A DNA stretch of 64,000 nucleotides from Oscillospiraceae bacterium. Its GTDB lineage: Bacteria > Bacillota > Clostridia > Oscillospirales > Oscillospiraceae. How positions within the stretch are numbered: position 1 is the first letter of the stretch; each line of letters starts with the position of its first letter. The notes under the pieces were generated by a model. It was given only the letters and a program-made list of their open reading frames with translations. It made no database searches and had not been told where the DNA came from. Where the stretch lies: contig SVMF01000016.1 in assembly GCA_015067565.1 (NCBI GenBank), positions 1 through 64,000 on the forward strand, in the 5' to 3' direction. The position numbers and the translations under genes are program-made. Shown piece by piece: positions 34,897 to 42,714 of this stretch.

Positions 34897-35149
34897 ACAC
34901 GGGAGGCTTTTAGCACTTGAAACTATCGTTGAGATACGCTACCGACAACAAGTAGCCGACGATTCTATCGTCAAGAGATGTTGCGGTAAGATTTTGTCTC
35001 AAATCGAGGCTTGAAAACGCAAGAATACTTTGTGTATTTCAAGTTTTCTAAGCCGATGAGTTGGGGCAAAAGATGCCGCAACAACCGCAGACGGTAGAGT
35101 CGGCGGTTACTCAACCATACTTTCAACTGCTAAACGGTTCTCCCGTGTG
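34897..35149 (-). repeat. 253-bp inverted repeat in the pnp leader
   Basis: The ends are perfect 9-bp inverted repeats (ACACGGGAG / CTCCCGTGT). Inside, the two ~120-nt halves remain complementary over much of their length. Examples are TTTAGCACTTGAAACTAT against TTTAGCAGTTGAAAGTAT (reverse complement of the other arm), GTTGAGATA versus GTTGAGTAA, and GTTGCGG on both arms. RNA from the pnp leader could fold into one very long hairpin between the rpsO terminator and the pnp start. No open frame is present. Confidence 0.75.
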
Positions 35150-35179
35150 AAAAATGGGCGACCGCAAGGGTCGCCCATA
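35150..35179 (-). terminator. Intrinsic terminator after rpsO
   Basis: Minus strand: 10-bp stem ATGGGCGACC/GGTCGCCCAT followed by TTTTT, 10 bp past the rpsO stop. Confidence 0.85.
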
Positions 35180-35188
35180 AATTTCCGA

Positions 35189-35455
35189 TTACTTACGGAT
35201 GCCCAGACGAGCGATGATGCTGCGGTAGCGGTTGATGTCCTTCTTTGCCAGGTAGTCCAGCAGGCTACGGCGCTTACCAACCATCATCAGCAGGCCACGA
35301 CGGGAGTGGTTGTCGTGCTTGTGCTCACGCAGATGCTCGGTCAGCTCGTTGATACGGGCGGTCAGGATTGCGATCTGAACCTCGGGGGAACCGGTGTCGC
35401 CTTCGTGGGTTGCGTACTCCGCAATGATAGCGGTCTTCTTGTCCTTCAGGATCAT
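35189..35455 (-). CDS. rpsO: Ribosomal protein S15
   Basis: 88 aa, the normal length for S15. Conserved features are [32 protein letters not shown] and the tail [15 protein letters not shown]...[14 protein letters not shown]15 binds 16S rRNA early in 30S assembly. The gene lies upstream of pnp as in most bacteria. The ~115-nt leader carries several hairpins, one with a CGAA loop (GGCTGATG/CATCAGCC), so S15 autoregulation through the leader is plausible but not shown. Confidence 0.97.
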   Translation of the reverse strand: MILKDKKTAIIAEYATHEGDTGSPEVQIAILTARINELTEHLREHKHDNHSRRGLLMMVGKRRSLLDYLAKKDINRYRSIIARLGIRK

Positions 35456-35571
35456 AGTGTGTTTCCACCTTTCAAAAATATTCTCCGTCAGCTAAGTCAG
35501 GGCTGGTGAAATGCCGTAGCGTTCTCCCATAACTGAGCAGCGGCAAGGCTGATGTTCGCATCAGCCGCAAT

Positions 35572-35600
35572 ATAATAGCATAAACTTACACAAAAGTAAA
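35572..35600 (-). promoter_or_regulatory. rpsO: Sigma-A promoter of rpsO
   Basis: Minus strand: TTTACT (35600-35595), 17-bp spacer, TATTAT (35577-35572). The -35 box lies inside the last codons of the upstream MGMT gene. The transcript would start with a ~110-nt structured leader. Confidence 0.75.
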
Positions 35601-36077
35601 GAGAAATTTTTCGGAAAAAGCTTGATTTTCTGAAATTTCCACACCCTCAAGGCGCAAGAGCGCACGCTTGGCCTCCATGCCGGCCGAAAATCCACCCAAA
35701 CCATCGCAGGCAACCACTCTGTGGCACGGCTGCAGGATCAGAAGCGGATTCTGTCCCACAGCATTGGCCACCGCACGAACTGCCGTGGGCTGGCCGATGG
35801 CCTCCGCAAGCTGACCGTAGGTCGTAACCTTGCCATAAGGAATTTCCGACATCTTCGACCACACCGCATGCTGAAAGGGTGTCCCCTGCGGCATGGCAAA
35901 GATCTGAAACTCCCGACGAGCGGAGTCAAAATATTCCAAAAGCTGCTGCGCCGCCTTTTCTGTTATGGGATTGGGCATTTCCTCTGTCTGCTCTGCGGCA
36001 AGACGGATGCCACGCAGCTTGCGCTGGTCGGCATGGATTTCCAGAACACCGATGGGCGTATGCAAATACTGTCTCAT
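35586..36077 (-). CDS. ogt: Methylated-DNA--protein-cysteine methyltransferase
   Basis: 163 aa; the start at 36077 has AAGGAG 12 nt upstream and overlaps the previous stop (ATGA). Signature: ILQPCHRVVACDG with the acceptor Cys in PCHR, preceded by the DNA-binding helix-turn-helix PYGKVTTYGQLAEAIG and the Asn hinge NAVGQNP. It transfers O6-alkyl groups from guanine to itself in a suicide reaction. It has no AraC/Ada domain, so it is the Ogt/Dat type. The overlap with the small-exporter gene suggests translational coupling. Confidence 0.93.
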   Translation of the reverse strand: MRQYLHTPIGVLEIHADQRKLRGIRLAAEQTEEMPNPITEKAAQQLLEYFDSARREFQIFAMPQGTPFQHAVWSKMSEIPYGKVTTYGQLAEAIGQPTAVRAVANAVGQNPLLILQPCHRVVACDGLGGFSAGMEAKRALLRLEGVEISENQAFSEKFLFTFV

Positions 36078-36547
36078 CCGACAAATATCTCCTTTAGAAT
36101 GCCGGAGCCGAACTGCAGGATCAGCGTGACTGCCACACCTGCGGTCACAACACCCAGGAGAATCGTCGGAAGTGCCCGACGGATGCGCATCTTCATCAGG
36201 GCCGCGATCAACGCGCCCGTCCACGCGCCCGTACCGGGCAGCGGAATGGCCACAAAGAGGCACAGCCCAACCAGCTCGGACTGGCGCACCTTGCCACTCT
36301 TCTTCTCCGCTCTTTCCTCGAGCTTGATCGCAATTTTCCCAAGCCTTGGGCGACCCTTCATCCAGTTTAGGATCTTGCGGATGAACAGCAGGATGAACGG
36401 CACCGGAAGCATATTGCCGATGATCGCCAGAATGCAGACCAGCCACGGTGAGAGCCCATCGGTCAGGATGCCGACAGGAATCGCACCGCGAAGCTCAATG
36501 ACCGGAACCATCGATATAAGAAATACAAGAATCGCTTTCTTCAGCAT
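36074..36547 (-). CDS. Small multidrug-export-like membrane protein
   Basis: 157 aa, with four or five transmembrane helices. It has the family hallmark PVIELRGAIPVGI near the N-terminus and LVGLCLFVAIPLPGTGAWTG in the middle, both typical of the 'putative small multi-drug export' family (Pfam Sm_multidrug_ex). The transport role is only nominal for this family. It lies 24 bp after tex and overlaps the MGMT gene by 4 bp. Its ribosome site is weak (AGAGAAA). Confidence 0.82.
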   Translation of the reverse strand: MLKKAILVFLISMVPVIELRGAIPVGILTDGLSPWLVCILAIIGNMLPVPFILLFIRKILNWMKGRPRLGKIAIKLEERAEKKSGKVRQSELVGLCLFVAIPLPGTGAWTGALIAALMKMRIRRALPTILLGVVTAGVAVTLILQFGSGILKEIFVG

Positions 36548-36571
36548 AGCAATTTCTCTTTTCTGTAGATT

Positions 36572-38737
36572 TTATTCCTTCGGCAGATCGCGCATGGTCA
36601 AGCTGATCCGCTTACGCTTCTCATCAACCTCCAAAACGGCGACCTTAACGATGTCACCGACGGAGACGACCTCCGAGGGGTGCTTGATAAACTTATTGCA
36701 CACACGGGAAATATGCACCAAGCCGTCCTGATGCACACCGATGTCCACAAATACACCGAAATCGATCACATTACGCACCGTTCCCGTCAGCACCATGCCG
36801 GGCTTTAGATCCTTCATTTCCAGAACATCGGTGCGCAAAATGGGAGGCGGAAGCTCATCACGAGGATCACGACCGGGTTTACATAATTCTTTCGCGATGT
36901 CTCTCAGAGTCGGCACACCGACACCGCATTCCTGCGCTGCCTTGTCCACGCCGTAGGCCTGCAGACGCTCGTTGAGTTCACCCAAGCCGCCCTTGGCGAC
37001 ATCGGTCAGAGAATATCCGCATAGCTCGAGCAGCTTTTGAGCTGCCTCATAGCTTTCCGGATGCACACCGGTATTATCCAAAATCTGCTTGCTCTCCGGC
37101 ACACGCAGGAAGCCTGCAGCCTGTTCATAAGCCTTTGCGCCGAGCTTCGGCACCTTCATAACCTGCTTACGGGAGGTAAACGCACCGTTCTCCTCACGAT
37201 AAACGACGATGTTTTTCGCGATCGCCGCATTGAGGCCGGAAACACGGCGCAGCAGCGACGGCGAAGCGGTATTCAGATCGACACCAACCGCGTTGACACA
37301 GTCCTCGACCACACCGCCGAGAGACTCGTCCAGACGCTTTTCGGGCAGGTCGTGCTGATACTGACCGACACCAATGGCCTTCGGATCGATCTTGACCAGC
37401 TCGGCCAGCGGATCCTGCAGACGACGGGCAATCGAAACGGCAGAACGCAGATTGACATCAAACTGCGGAAATTCCTCGGCCGCCAGTTTCGAGGCCGAGT
37501 AGACGGAAGCGCCTGCCTCGGAGACGATCATATAGCTCACGCCCTTGACTCGGGTCAGGAGCTCGCAGACCGCGTTTTCCGTCTCACGGGACGCCGTGCC
37601 ATTGCCAATGGCAATGTGCTCGACGCCATGCTTCTGAATGAGGCGGGCCAGCGTTACGATGGCCTCCTCACGCTTGGCCTTCGAGAAGGTTGGGTAAACC
37701 ACGGTCGTATCAAGAACCTTACCCGTTGCATCGACCACGGCGACCTTGCAGCCGTGGCTGTAGCCGGGATCAAGACCCATGGTCGTGTGACCCTTGACGG
37801 GCGGCTGCATCAAAAGTGGCCGTAGGTTGAGTGCGAAATTGTGGATGGCGCCCTCGTTAGCCTCGTCGGTCAGGGCGGTTCGCCATTCACGCTCCATACT
37901 CGGCGCGATCAGGCGGTCGTAAGCGTCATCTGCAGCAGCCTTGACAAATTCCGTGGCACTTCTGCCTGGAATCAGAACCGCACGACGCACGGCAATGAGT
38001 GCCTGGTCGCGATCGACTTCCACGCTGACCTTCAAGAAATCCTCACGCTCACCGCGGTTGACGGCCAGAACCTGATGACCCTGCACCTTGCCGATGGGCT
38101 GTGAGAAATCATAATACATCTGATAAACGGAGACCTCTTCCTCCTTGCCCTTGGCGGCAACGGAGCGCAGAACAGCGATACGCTTCATCAGCGTACGCAG
38201 CAGCTTGCGGATCTCGGCATCGTCGGAGATCATCTCAGCAACGATGTCCGAGGCACCTGTCAGTGCCTCCTCCACGGTGTTGACTCCGAGTTCGGAGTTT
38301 ACATAATCTTCTGCGAGCACAGACGGCTCAGCCTGATCCTTCGCCTGCGAATACAGCAGCAACGCCAAAGGCTCCAAACCCTTTTCCTTTGCGATTGTCG
38401 CACGGGTGCGGCGCTTGGGCTTGAACGGACGGTAGATGTCCTCAAGTTCCGAAAGGGTCTTTGCCGCATCCAGGGCGGCCTCAATTTCCTCTGTCAGCTT
38501 CTCCTGCGAGGCGATCGACTTACGAATCTCCTCACGGCGCTGTGTAAAATTACGCAGATACTGCAGACGCTCGGCTAGCTCACGCAGCGTGGTGTCATCC
38601 ATTGCGCCGTGCAGCTCCTTGCGGTAACGAGCGATAAACGGAATGGTGTTGCCCTCGTCGAGCAAGGTCACAACATTTCCGACATATTCCGGCTTCTGAT
38701 TCAGCTCCTGTGCGAGCTGCGAGATGATATGGTCCAT
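36572..38737 (-). CDS. tex: Tex-family RNA-binding transcription accessory protein
   Basis: 721 aa, the usual length. Tex N-terminal region, then a YqgF/RNase-H-like domain (GLDPGYSHGCKVAVVDATGK, then AIGNGTASRETE), a helix-hairpin-helix pair (VGVDLNTASPSLLRRVSGL), and a C-terminal S1 domain (GMVLTGTVRNVIDFGVFVDI). Tex binds RNA and RNA polymerase-associated complexes. It heads a three-gene run: tex, small exporter, MGMT. Confidence 0.95.
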   Translation of the reverse strand: MDHIISQLAQELNQKPEYVGNVVTLLDEGNTIPFIARYRKELHGAMDDTTLRELAERLQYLRNFTQRREEIRKSIASQEKLTEEIEAALDAAKTLSELEDIYRPFKPKRRTRATIAKEKGLEPLALLLYSQAKDQAEPSVLAEDYVNSELGVNTVEEALTGASDIVAEMISDDAEIRKLLRTLMKRIAVLRSVAAKGKEEEVSVYQMYYDFSQPIGKVQGHQVLAVNRGEREDFLKVSVEVDRDQALIAVRRAVLIPGRSATEFVKAAADDAYDRLIAPSMEREWRTALTDEANEGAIHNFALNLRPLLMQPPVKGHTTMGLDPGYSHGCKVAVVDATGKVLDTTVVYPTFSKAKREEAIVTLARLIQKHGVEHIAIGNGTASRETENAVCELLTRVKGVSYMIVSEAGASVYSASKLAAEEFPQFDVNLRSAVSIARRLQDPLAELVKIDPKAIGVGQYQHDLPEKRLDESLGGVVEDCVNAVGVDLNTASPSLLRRVSGLNAAIAKNIVVYREENGAFTSRKQVMKVPKLGAKAYEQAAGFLRVPESKQILDNTGVHPESYEAAQKLLELCGYSLTDVAKGGLGELNERLQAYGVDKAAQECGVGVPTLRDIAKELCKPGRDPRDELPPPILRTDVLEMKDLKPGMVLTGTVRNVIDFGVFVDIGVHQDGLVHISRVCNKFIKHPSEVVSVGDIVKVAVLEVDEKRKRISLTMRDLPKE

Positions 38738-38803
38738 AGAAAGTCCTCCATTTCCTGAATTATTATTTTATCATATATATTTCAAAAAAGGAAGACCCAA
38801 GTT

Positions 38804-38835
38804 AAAAAACCCTCTGCGAAAAATTGCAGAGAGTT
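38804..38835 (-). terminator. Intrinsic terminator downstream of the zinc-ribbon gene
   Basis: Minus strand: AACTCTCTGC/GCAGAGGGTT stem followed by TTTTTT. Nearly the same stem occurs at 39880-39908 on the other side of the zinc-ribbon gene. Confidence 0.8.
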
Positions 38836-38984
38836 CCTATGCTGTAAGGGCGGATCGCGACCCACCCGCAGATGCAATCTTCCGAATTTGCCGAGTGACA
38901 AAGAAAAAGCCACTGCGTGAGAGGCTCATGCGCCTCCCCTGCAGCAGCTTTTCACATACTGAGCAGGTTCATTTTAACCTGTTT
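38836..38984 (-). other. Possible structured RNA / long 3' UTR
   Basis: Three hairpins are visible on the minus strand. CAGGTT/AACCTG follows the stop. A long one has arms GCTGCTGC and GCAGTGGC around GGAGGC/GCCTC. The third is GGGTGGGTC/GATCCGCCC, whose mismatches become G-U pairs only on the minus strand. It ends at the terminator above. No gene is seen. It could be a 3' UTR or an independent small RNA. Confidence 0.4.
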
Positions 38985-39740
38985 TTATCTAAGAAAGTCC
39001 GAGCTTTGCAGGTCGATGAACCAGTCTCCATCGTCCTTCACCATGGTGAAGGTGCCGTACTCATCGAGTCCCGCCGCATCGATGCCCGTAACATTGAGCT
39101 CAGCGGTCAGATGCACCGAAACCGTTGCATAGTCGCCGGATATTTCTATTTCAAGGATCTCCACACGGAATCCATCGTCCGGCAAGGCCAGACTTCCGAG
39201 CGAGAACATGGATCCCATATCGATATCAAATCCGGCAAGGCCGGAGATGGCTTCACCCGTCAGGCCCATCACGGAGTTAAGGACACCTCTGCTTTTTGGA
39301 TCGAAGCAGTCTGTGACGCCTTCCAGATCTCCGTTGTTGTAAGCCTCCTCGAAGGCCTCAATCCGCTCACGAATGAGCGTTTCGTCACTCTTAAAAAATC
39401 CCGTAAAGTACAAAACGCCTACCACGACCGCGGCGACAAGCGCCAGCGCCAGGAAGCATTTCAGCAGAGAACTCATGCCCCCACCGGTATGCACCACGAC
39501 CTGCGGCTGCACAGGTGGTTGCATCTGCCGCTGCACAGGTGGTTGCATCTGCGGCTGCATGGGCGGCTGCATCTGCGGCTGCATGGGCGGCTGCATCTGC
39601 GGCTGCATGGGCGGCTGCATCCACTGCTGCTGAGGATTTCCTTGCATCTGTTGGTAGCCCTGTTCCTGCGCAGGTGTACCGCAGTTACCGCAAAAACGCT
39701 CTCCTGCGAGTGGGCTTCCGCATTGTCGACAAAAAGCCAA
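38985..39740 (-). CDS. Zinc-ribbon protein with Met-Gln-Pro repeat and membrane helix
   Basis: 251 aa, TTG start at 39740 behind GAGGAGGGG. Residues 1-22 form a zinc ribbon (CRQCGSPLAGERFCGNCG). About 28-85 is low complexity, with MQPPMQPQ-type repeats encoded by a 24-bp tandem repeat at about 39530-39625. One transmembrane helix follows (LLKCFLALALVAAVVVGVLY), then an extracytoplasmic NTF2/DUF4878-like domain (about 120-251). The function is unknown. The design parallels the protein at 1085-2440. Repeat number may vary by slippage without breaking the frame. Confidence 0.75.
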   Translation of the reverse strand: MAFCRQCGSPLAGERFCGNCGTPAQEQGYQQMQGNPQQQWMQPPMQPQMQPPMQPQMQPPMQPQMQPPVQRQMQPPVQPQVVVHTGGGMSSLLKCFLALALVAAVVVGVLYFTGFFKSDETLIRERIEAFEEAYNNGDLEGVTDCFDPKSRGVLNSVMGLTGEAISGLAGFDIDMGSMFSLGSLALPDDGFRVEILEIEISGDYATVSVHLTAELNVTGIDAAGLDEYGTFTMVKDDGDWFIDLQSSDFLR

Positions 39741-39879
39741 TTTGACCCCTCCTCATTTTTCTTCGCTACGCGTACATAAGGTTTGCCTATGCACACAAAA
39801 GGGCGAATATTGTATGTATTCACATGACAGATTATAGCATTTTGCGCATTTTTTGTCAATATCAGAACATAAAAATCAA

Positions 39880-39912
39880 AACCCTCTGCGAAAAAATCGC
39901 AGAGGGTTCTTT
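39880..39912. terminator. Intrinsic terminator, second copy of the CCCTCTGC hairpin
   Basis: An 11-bp stem AACCCTCTGCG/CGCAGAGGGTT with an A-rich loop lies just past the stop of the DUF3343 gene (minus). It is nearly identical to the hairpin at 38808-38835. T-tracts are short on both strands. Confidence 0.7.
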
Positions 39913-39913
39913 T

Positions 39914-40153
39914 TCAGTCGTATTCTTTCAAAAGCTCGGCCTCTTCACCGTCGATACGGTACAATGCCTCGGCATCGGTGTCGATACAAGCGGCGCAGTC
40001 GTGCTCCGCCTCATACTGCACGCACGTTCCGCACGAGGATGAAATCTTCCTCGGCACAGGCGACATTCTTGCCGTCACGCCTTGCTTCAGCAGGCTACGG
40101 TGAGTTTTCAGTGCGGCCAGATGCGTATGAAAGGTTACAAGATAGTGGTTCAT
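39914..40153 (-). CDS. DUF3343 putative Se/S carrier-like protein
   Basis: 79 aa. It begins MNHYLVTFHTHLAALKTHRS and contains the conserved mid-protein Cys pair SSSCGTC, typical of the DUF3343 family annotated as 'putative Se/S carrier'. These small proteins cluster with YedE/YedF and cysteine-desulfurase genes in selenium-using Clostridia. It overlaps the yedF/tusA-like gene by 4 bp and is last in the operon. Confidence 0.82.
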   Translation of the reverse strand: MNHYLVTFHTHLAALKTHRSLLKQGVTARMSPVPRKISSSCGTCVQYEAEHDCAACIDTDAEALYRIDGEEAELLKEYD

Positions 40154-40359
40154 TTCTTGGTCAGGGTCAAGGAGAATTCCTCATCCTCGAGTTCCTTCAC
40201 AGAAACCGCATAACCGGAGTTGTTTGCAAAACGAGTGACATTCTGCACAGCCGTATTGTTATCGACCATGACTTCCAAAGTCACGGGATGATCCTTCTTG
40301 ACTGCCTGCTGAACCTTCAAAACAGGCATCGGACATGCCAAACCTCTTGCGTCGATCAT
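40150..40359 (-). CDS. TusA/YedF-family sulfurtransferase-like protein
   Basis: 69 aa, a bare TusA domain. The signature ARGLACPMPVLKVQQAV contains the persulfide-carrying Cys in the CPxP motif. TusA-type proteins carry activated sulfur (or, in YedF contexts, probably selenium). Its stop and the next start overlap by 4 bp, and its start touches the stop codon of the YedE gene, so the three are translated as one unit. Confidence 0.88.
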   Translation of the reverse strand: MIDARGLACPMPVLKVQQAVKKDHPVTLEVMVDNNTAVQNVTRFANNSGYAVSVKELEDEEFSLTLTKK

Positions 40360-41450
40360 TATGCTTTCTCCTTCTTCAGGTTAAATACGGAGACTGCAAG
40401 CAGCAGAACTGCGCAGATGATCATAGCAGGAACGGTATTCTCGTTTGCGCCGCCTTCTGCACCTGCGACACCTGCGATCTTCCAGGTGTGGCTCAGCGCA
40501 GCACCGGTGATCATACCGAACACGGTGATGGCGCTGTCGGAGTTACCCTCACCTGCCAGAACGAGCTGACGCAGCGGGCAGCCGCCGAGCAGAACACTGC
40601 CCCAACCGACAATCGTCATGCCGAGGAAGTTCCACAGGCCATCGGTATGTGCAACAGCCTGACCTTCCATACCCCAGTTGAGGTTGCCAGTGATCAGGTT
40701 GCCAACCAGAACAGCCACCAGGATGGCACCAAAGCCTGCCAAGAGGCCGAACTCCTTGAACATGACAGCGTCACGCAGACCGCCGACCATGCAAAGACGG
40801 CTTCTCTGTGCCAGAGCGCCAACCACCAGAGCGACGCAAAGGGCAACGATAGCAGGAGCCTGCATGGAGCCCGGGCCGGACTCGGAGGTCACGAACAAAG
40901 AGGAGGCGACCAGAGACAAAACGAACAGACCGATCATGATGATGGGGAATGCCATGCCGTCAGCCTTGCCCTGCTTGTATGCACGGCCGAGAGAGAAACC
41001 GCCCTTGAGGAAGACGATACCGACAAGAATACCTACGATAAAGCCTGCCAAGCCGACAATCGCATTCAGATCGCCACCGCCGATACGGATGACCATACGC
41101 AGCGGGCAGCCAAGGAAGACCAGAGCGCCCATCATGACGATGGCACCGAGGATAAAGCGAGTGAACGGAGCGCTGCCACCCTTGGGCTTGAACTCCTTAC
41201 CGATGAAGGCCATGATGAAAGCACCAGCAATGATGCCAATGATTTCAGGACGGAAATACTGCACGACACTAGCCTGATGCAGTCTCATAGAGCCGGCGAT
41301 GTCACGCAGGAAACAAGCGATGCAGAAGCCCATGTTGGGGGGATTGTGTGCTGCATCGGACCAGTTGCTCAGCAGAACTGCCGCCGCACCGACGAGCAGA
41401 CCGCAAAGCATGACAAGCCAATTGCGTTTGAAGAAATTGTCTTTTTTCAT
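40359..41450 (-). CDS. yedE: YedE-family putative selenium transporter
   Basis: 363 aa with about 10 transmembrane helices in two YeeE/YedE halves. Each half has the conserved Cys motif: FLGCPLRMVIRIGGGD and LLGGCPLRQLVLAGEG, plus NMGFCIACFLRD and RSRLCMVGGLRD. YeeE/YedE proteins move thiosulfate or, in this subfamily (placed next to yedF and DUF3343), are proposed to move selenium compounds. It heads the minus-strand operon behind a near-consensus promoter and a 7-bp inverted repeat next to the ribosome site (AAAGGAGG). Confidence 0.9.
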   Translation of the reverse strand: MKKDNFFKRNWLVMLCGLLVGAAAVLLSNWSDAAHNPPNMGFCIACFLRDIAGSMRLHQASVVQYFRPEIIGIIAGAFIMAFIGKEFKPKGGSAPFTRFILGAIVMMGALVFLGCPLRMVIRIGGGDLNAIVGLAGFIVGILVGIVFLKGGFSLGRAYKQGKADGMAFPIIMIGLFVLSLVASSLFVTSESGPGSMQAPAIVALCVALVVGALAQRSRLCMVGGLRDAVMFKEFGLLAGFGAILVAVLVGNLITGNLNWGMEGQAVAHTDGLWNFLGMTIVGWGSVLLGGCPLRQLVLAGEGNSDSAITVFGMITGAALSHTWKIAGVAGAEGGANENTVPAMIICAVLLLAVSVFNLKKEKA

Positions 41451-41462
41451 TTTTAACCTCCT

Positions 41463-41481
41463 TTAGGATTCGTTATCCTAA
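41463..41481 (-). promoter_or_regulatory. Inverted repeat between promoter and ribosome site of yedE
   Basis: TTAGGAT-N5-ATCCTAA (perfect 7-bp arms) lies just downstream of the -10 box, and one arm abuts AAAGGAGG. It could be an operator or a leader hairpin affecting ribosome access. Confidence 0.5.
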
Positions 41482-41485
41482 CAAA

Positions 41486-41514
41486 AATATAACGCTTTGT
41501 ATGAAATTTGTCAA
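41486..41514 (-). promoter_or_regulatory. Sigma-A promoter of the yedE operon
   Basis: Minus strand: TTGACA (41514-41509), 17-bp spacer, TATATT (41491-41486). Confidence 0.85.
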
Positions 41515-41529
41515 GTGGTTTATTTGATA

Positions 41530-41558
41530 TTGCGAAAAAAAGGTTTTTTTGTTATACT
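41530..41558 (+). promoter_or_regulatory. Sigma-A promoter of the cysteine-desulfurase-like gene
   Basis: TTGCGA (41530-41535), 17-bp spacer, TATACT (41553-41558). It is back-to-back with the yedE promoter. Confidence 0.75.
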
Positions 41559-41580
41559 AAGAGCAGAACGGAGGGATCGC

Positions 41581-42714
41581 ATGATCTATTTGGACAATGC
41601 CGCCACATCGCTTCCAAAGGCACCGCAAGTCGGTGAGCAGATGAAGTATTACATTGAAAATGTCGGTGTCAACATCAACCGCAGCGTGTACGCACCTGCG
41701 GCCGAGGCCGGCCTGCAGACGCTTGAGCTTCGCGAAAAGCTGTCGGAATTTTTCGGTCACGATGACCCGAACCGCGTGATTTTCACCGCCGGAAACACGG
41801 CTGCGCTGAATCTTGCAATCAAGGGTTTTTTGCACAAAGGCGACCATGTCCTTGTCAGCTCGATGGAGCACAATGCCGTCATGCGGCCGCTCGTTCAGCT
41901 CGGGGTAGACTTTGACCGTGTTCCGTGTGACTGTGAGGGTCGGATGGATGTGGATGCCATCAAGCCTCTGATCCGCAAAAACACAAGGCTTTTCGTCCTC
42001 TGCCATGCCTCGAATGTCTGCGGAACGATTCAGGACGCAAAGGCCGTGGGAGAATTATGTAAACTTCATGATATCGCCTTCGTCCTCGATGCTGCACAAT
42101 CAGCAGGACATATTCCCATCGATTTCAAAGAGTTCAACCTCAGCGCGCTCTCCCTTCCTGCACACAAAGGGCTCCTCGGGCCGCAAGGCATCGGCGCGCT
42201 GTTGGTCAGCAAGGAGTTTGCAGACAGGCTTGATCCGCTGATTGCAGGCGGTACGGGCAGTATGTCCGATTCTGAGGAGCTGCCACCGTATTTGCCCGAC
42301 CGCTTCGAGTCGGGTACTCCGAACCTGCCGGGAATCTACGGCTGGTCTGCCGCAATGGATTATGTAAACCAAATTGGAATTACCGCACGTTATGACAAGG
42401 AAATGTCACTCACCGAGTATTTTATCTCAGAAGTTGAGAAAATAGAGGGAATCCACCTGGTCGGCAGCCATCGTACAGACGACCGACTCGGCGTCGTCGC
42501 AATAGATTATGTAAACCTCGATAATGCAGAAGCCGCTGATTTTCTGGAGCAAAAGCATGGTATTTTGACCCGCTGTGGCCTGCATTGCGCACCATCTGCA
42601 CATAAAACGCTCGGCACCTTCCCCCGCGGTGTGGTACGTTTTTCCCTCGGCCACACCACAACCAAAGCGGATATCAATGCTGCGCTTGCAGCAATTAAGG
42701 AGAGTCTATTATGA
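41581..42714 (+). CDS. Class V aminotransferase, cysteine desulfurase-like
   Basis: 377 aa; start at 41581 behind GGAGGG. It begins with the family pattern MIYLDNAATSLPKAP. The PLP-binding lysine is in SLPAHKGLLGPQGIG and the active-site Cys region near LTRCGLHCAPSAHKTLGT. This is the cysteine-desulfurase subgroup (EF2568-like) found beside selenium genes; it releases S or Se from cysteine or selenocysteine as a persulfide/perselenide or free species. Divergence from yedE-yedF-DUF3343 supports a shared Se/S role. It overlaps the SDR gene by 4 bp (ATGA). Confidence 0.88.
   Translation: MIYLDNAATSLPKAPQVGEQMKYYIENVGVNINRSVYAPAAEAGLQTLELREKLSEFFGHDDPNRVIFTAGNTAALNLAIKGFLHKGDHVLVSSMEHNAVMRPLVQLGVDFDRVPCDCEGRMDVDAIKPLIRKNTRLFVLCHASNVCGTIQDAKAVGELCKLHDIAFVLDAAQSAGHIPIDFKEFNLSALSLPAHKGLLGPQGIGALLVSKEFADRLDPLIAGGTGSMSDSEELPPYLPDRFESGTPNLPGIYGWSAAMDYVNQIGITARYDKEMSLTEYFISEVEKIEGIHLVGSHRTDDRLGVVAIDYVNLDNAEAADFLEQKHGILTRCGLHCAPSAHKTLGTFPRGVVRFSLGHTTTKADINAALAAIKESLL

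Noticed and set aside
32713-34920. A 735-codon plus-strand open frame
   Set aside because: Antisense to pnp, no start signal, no domain.
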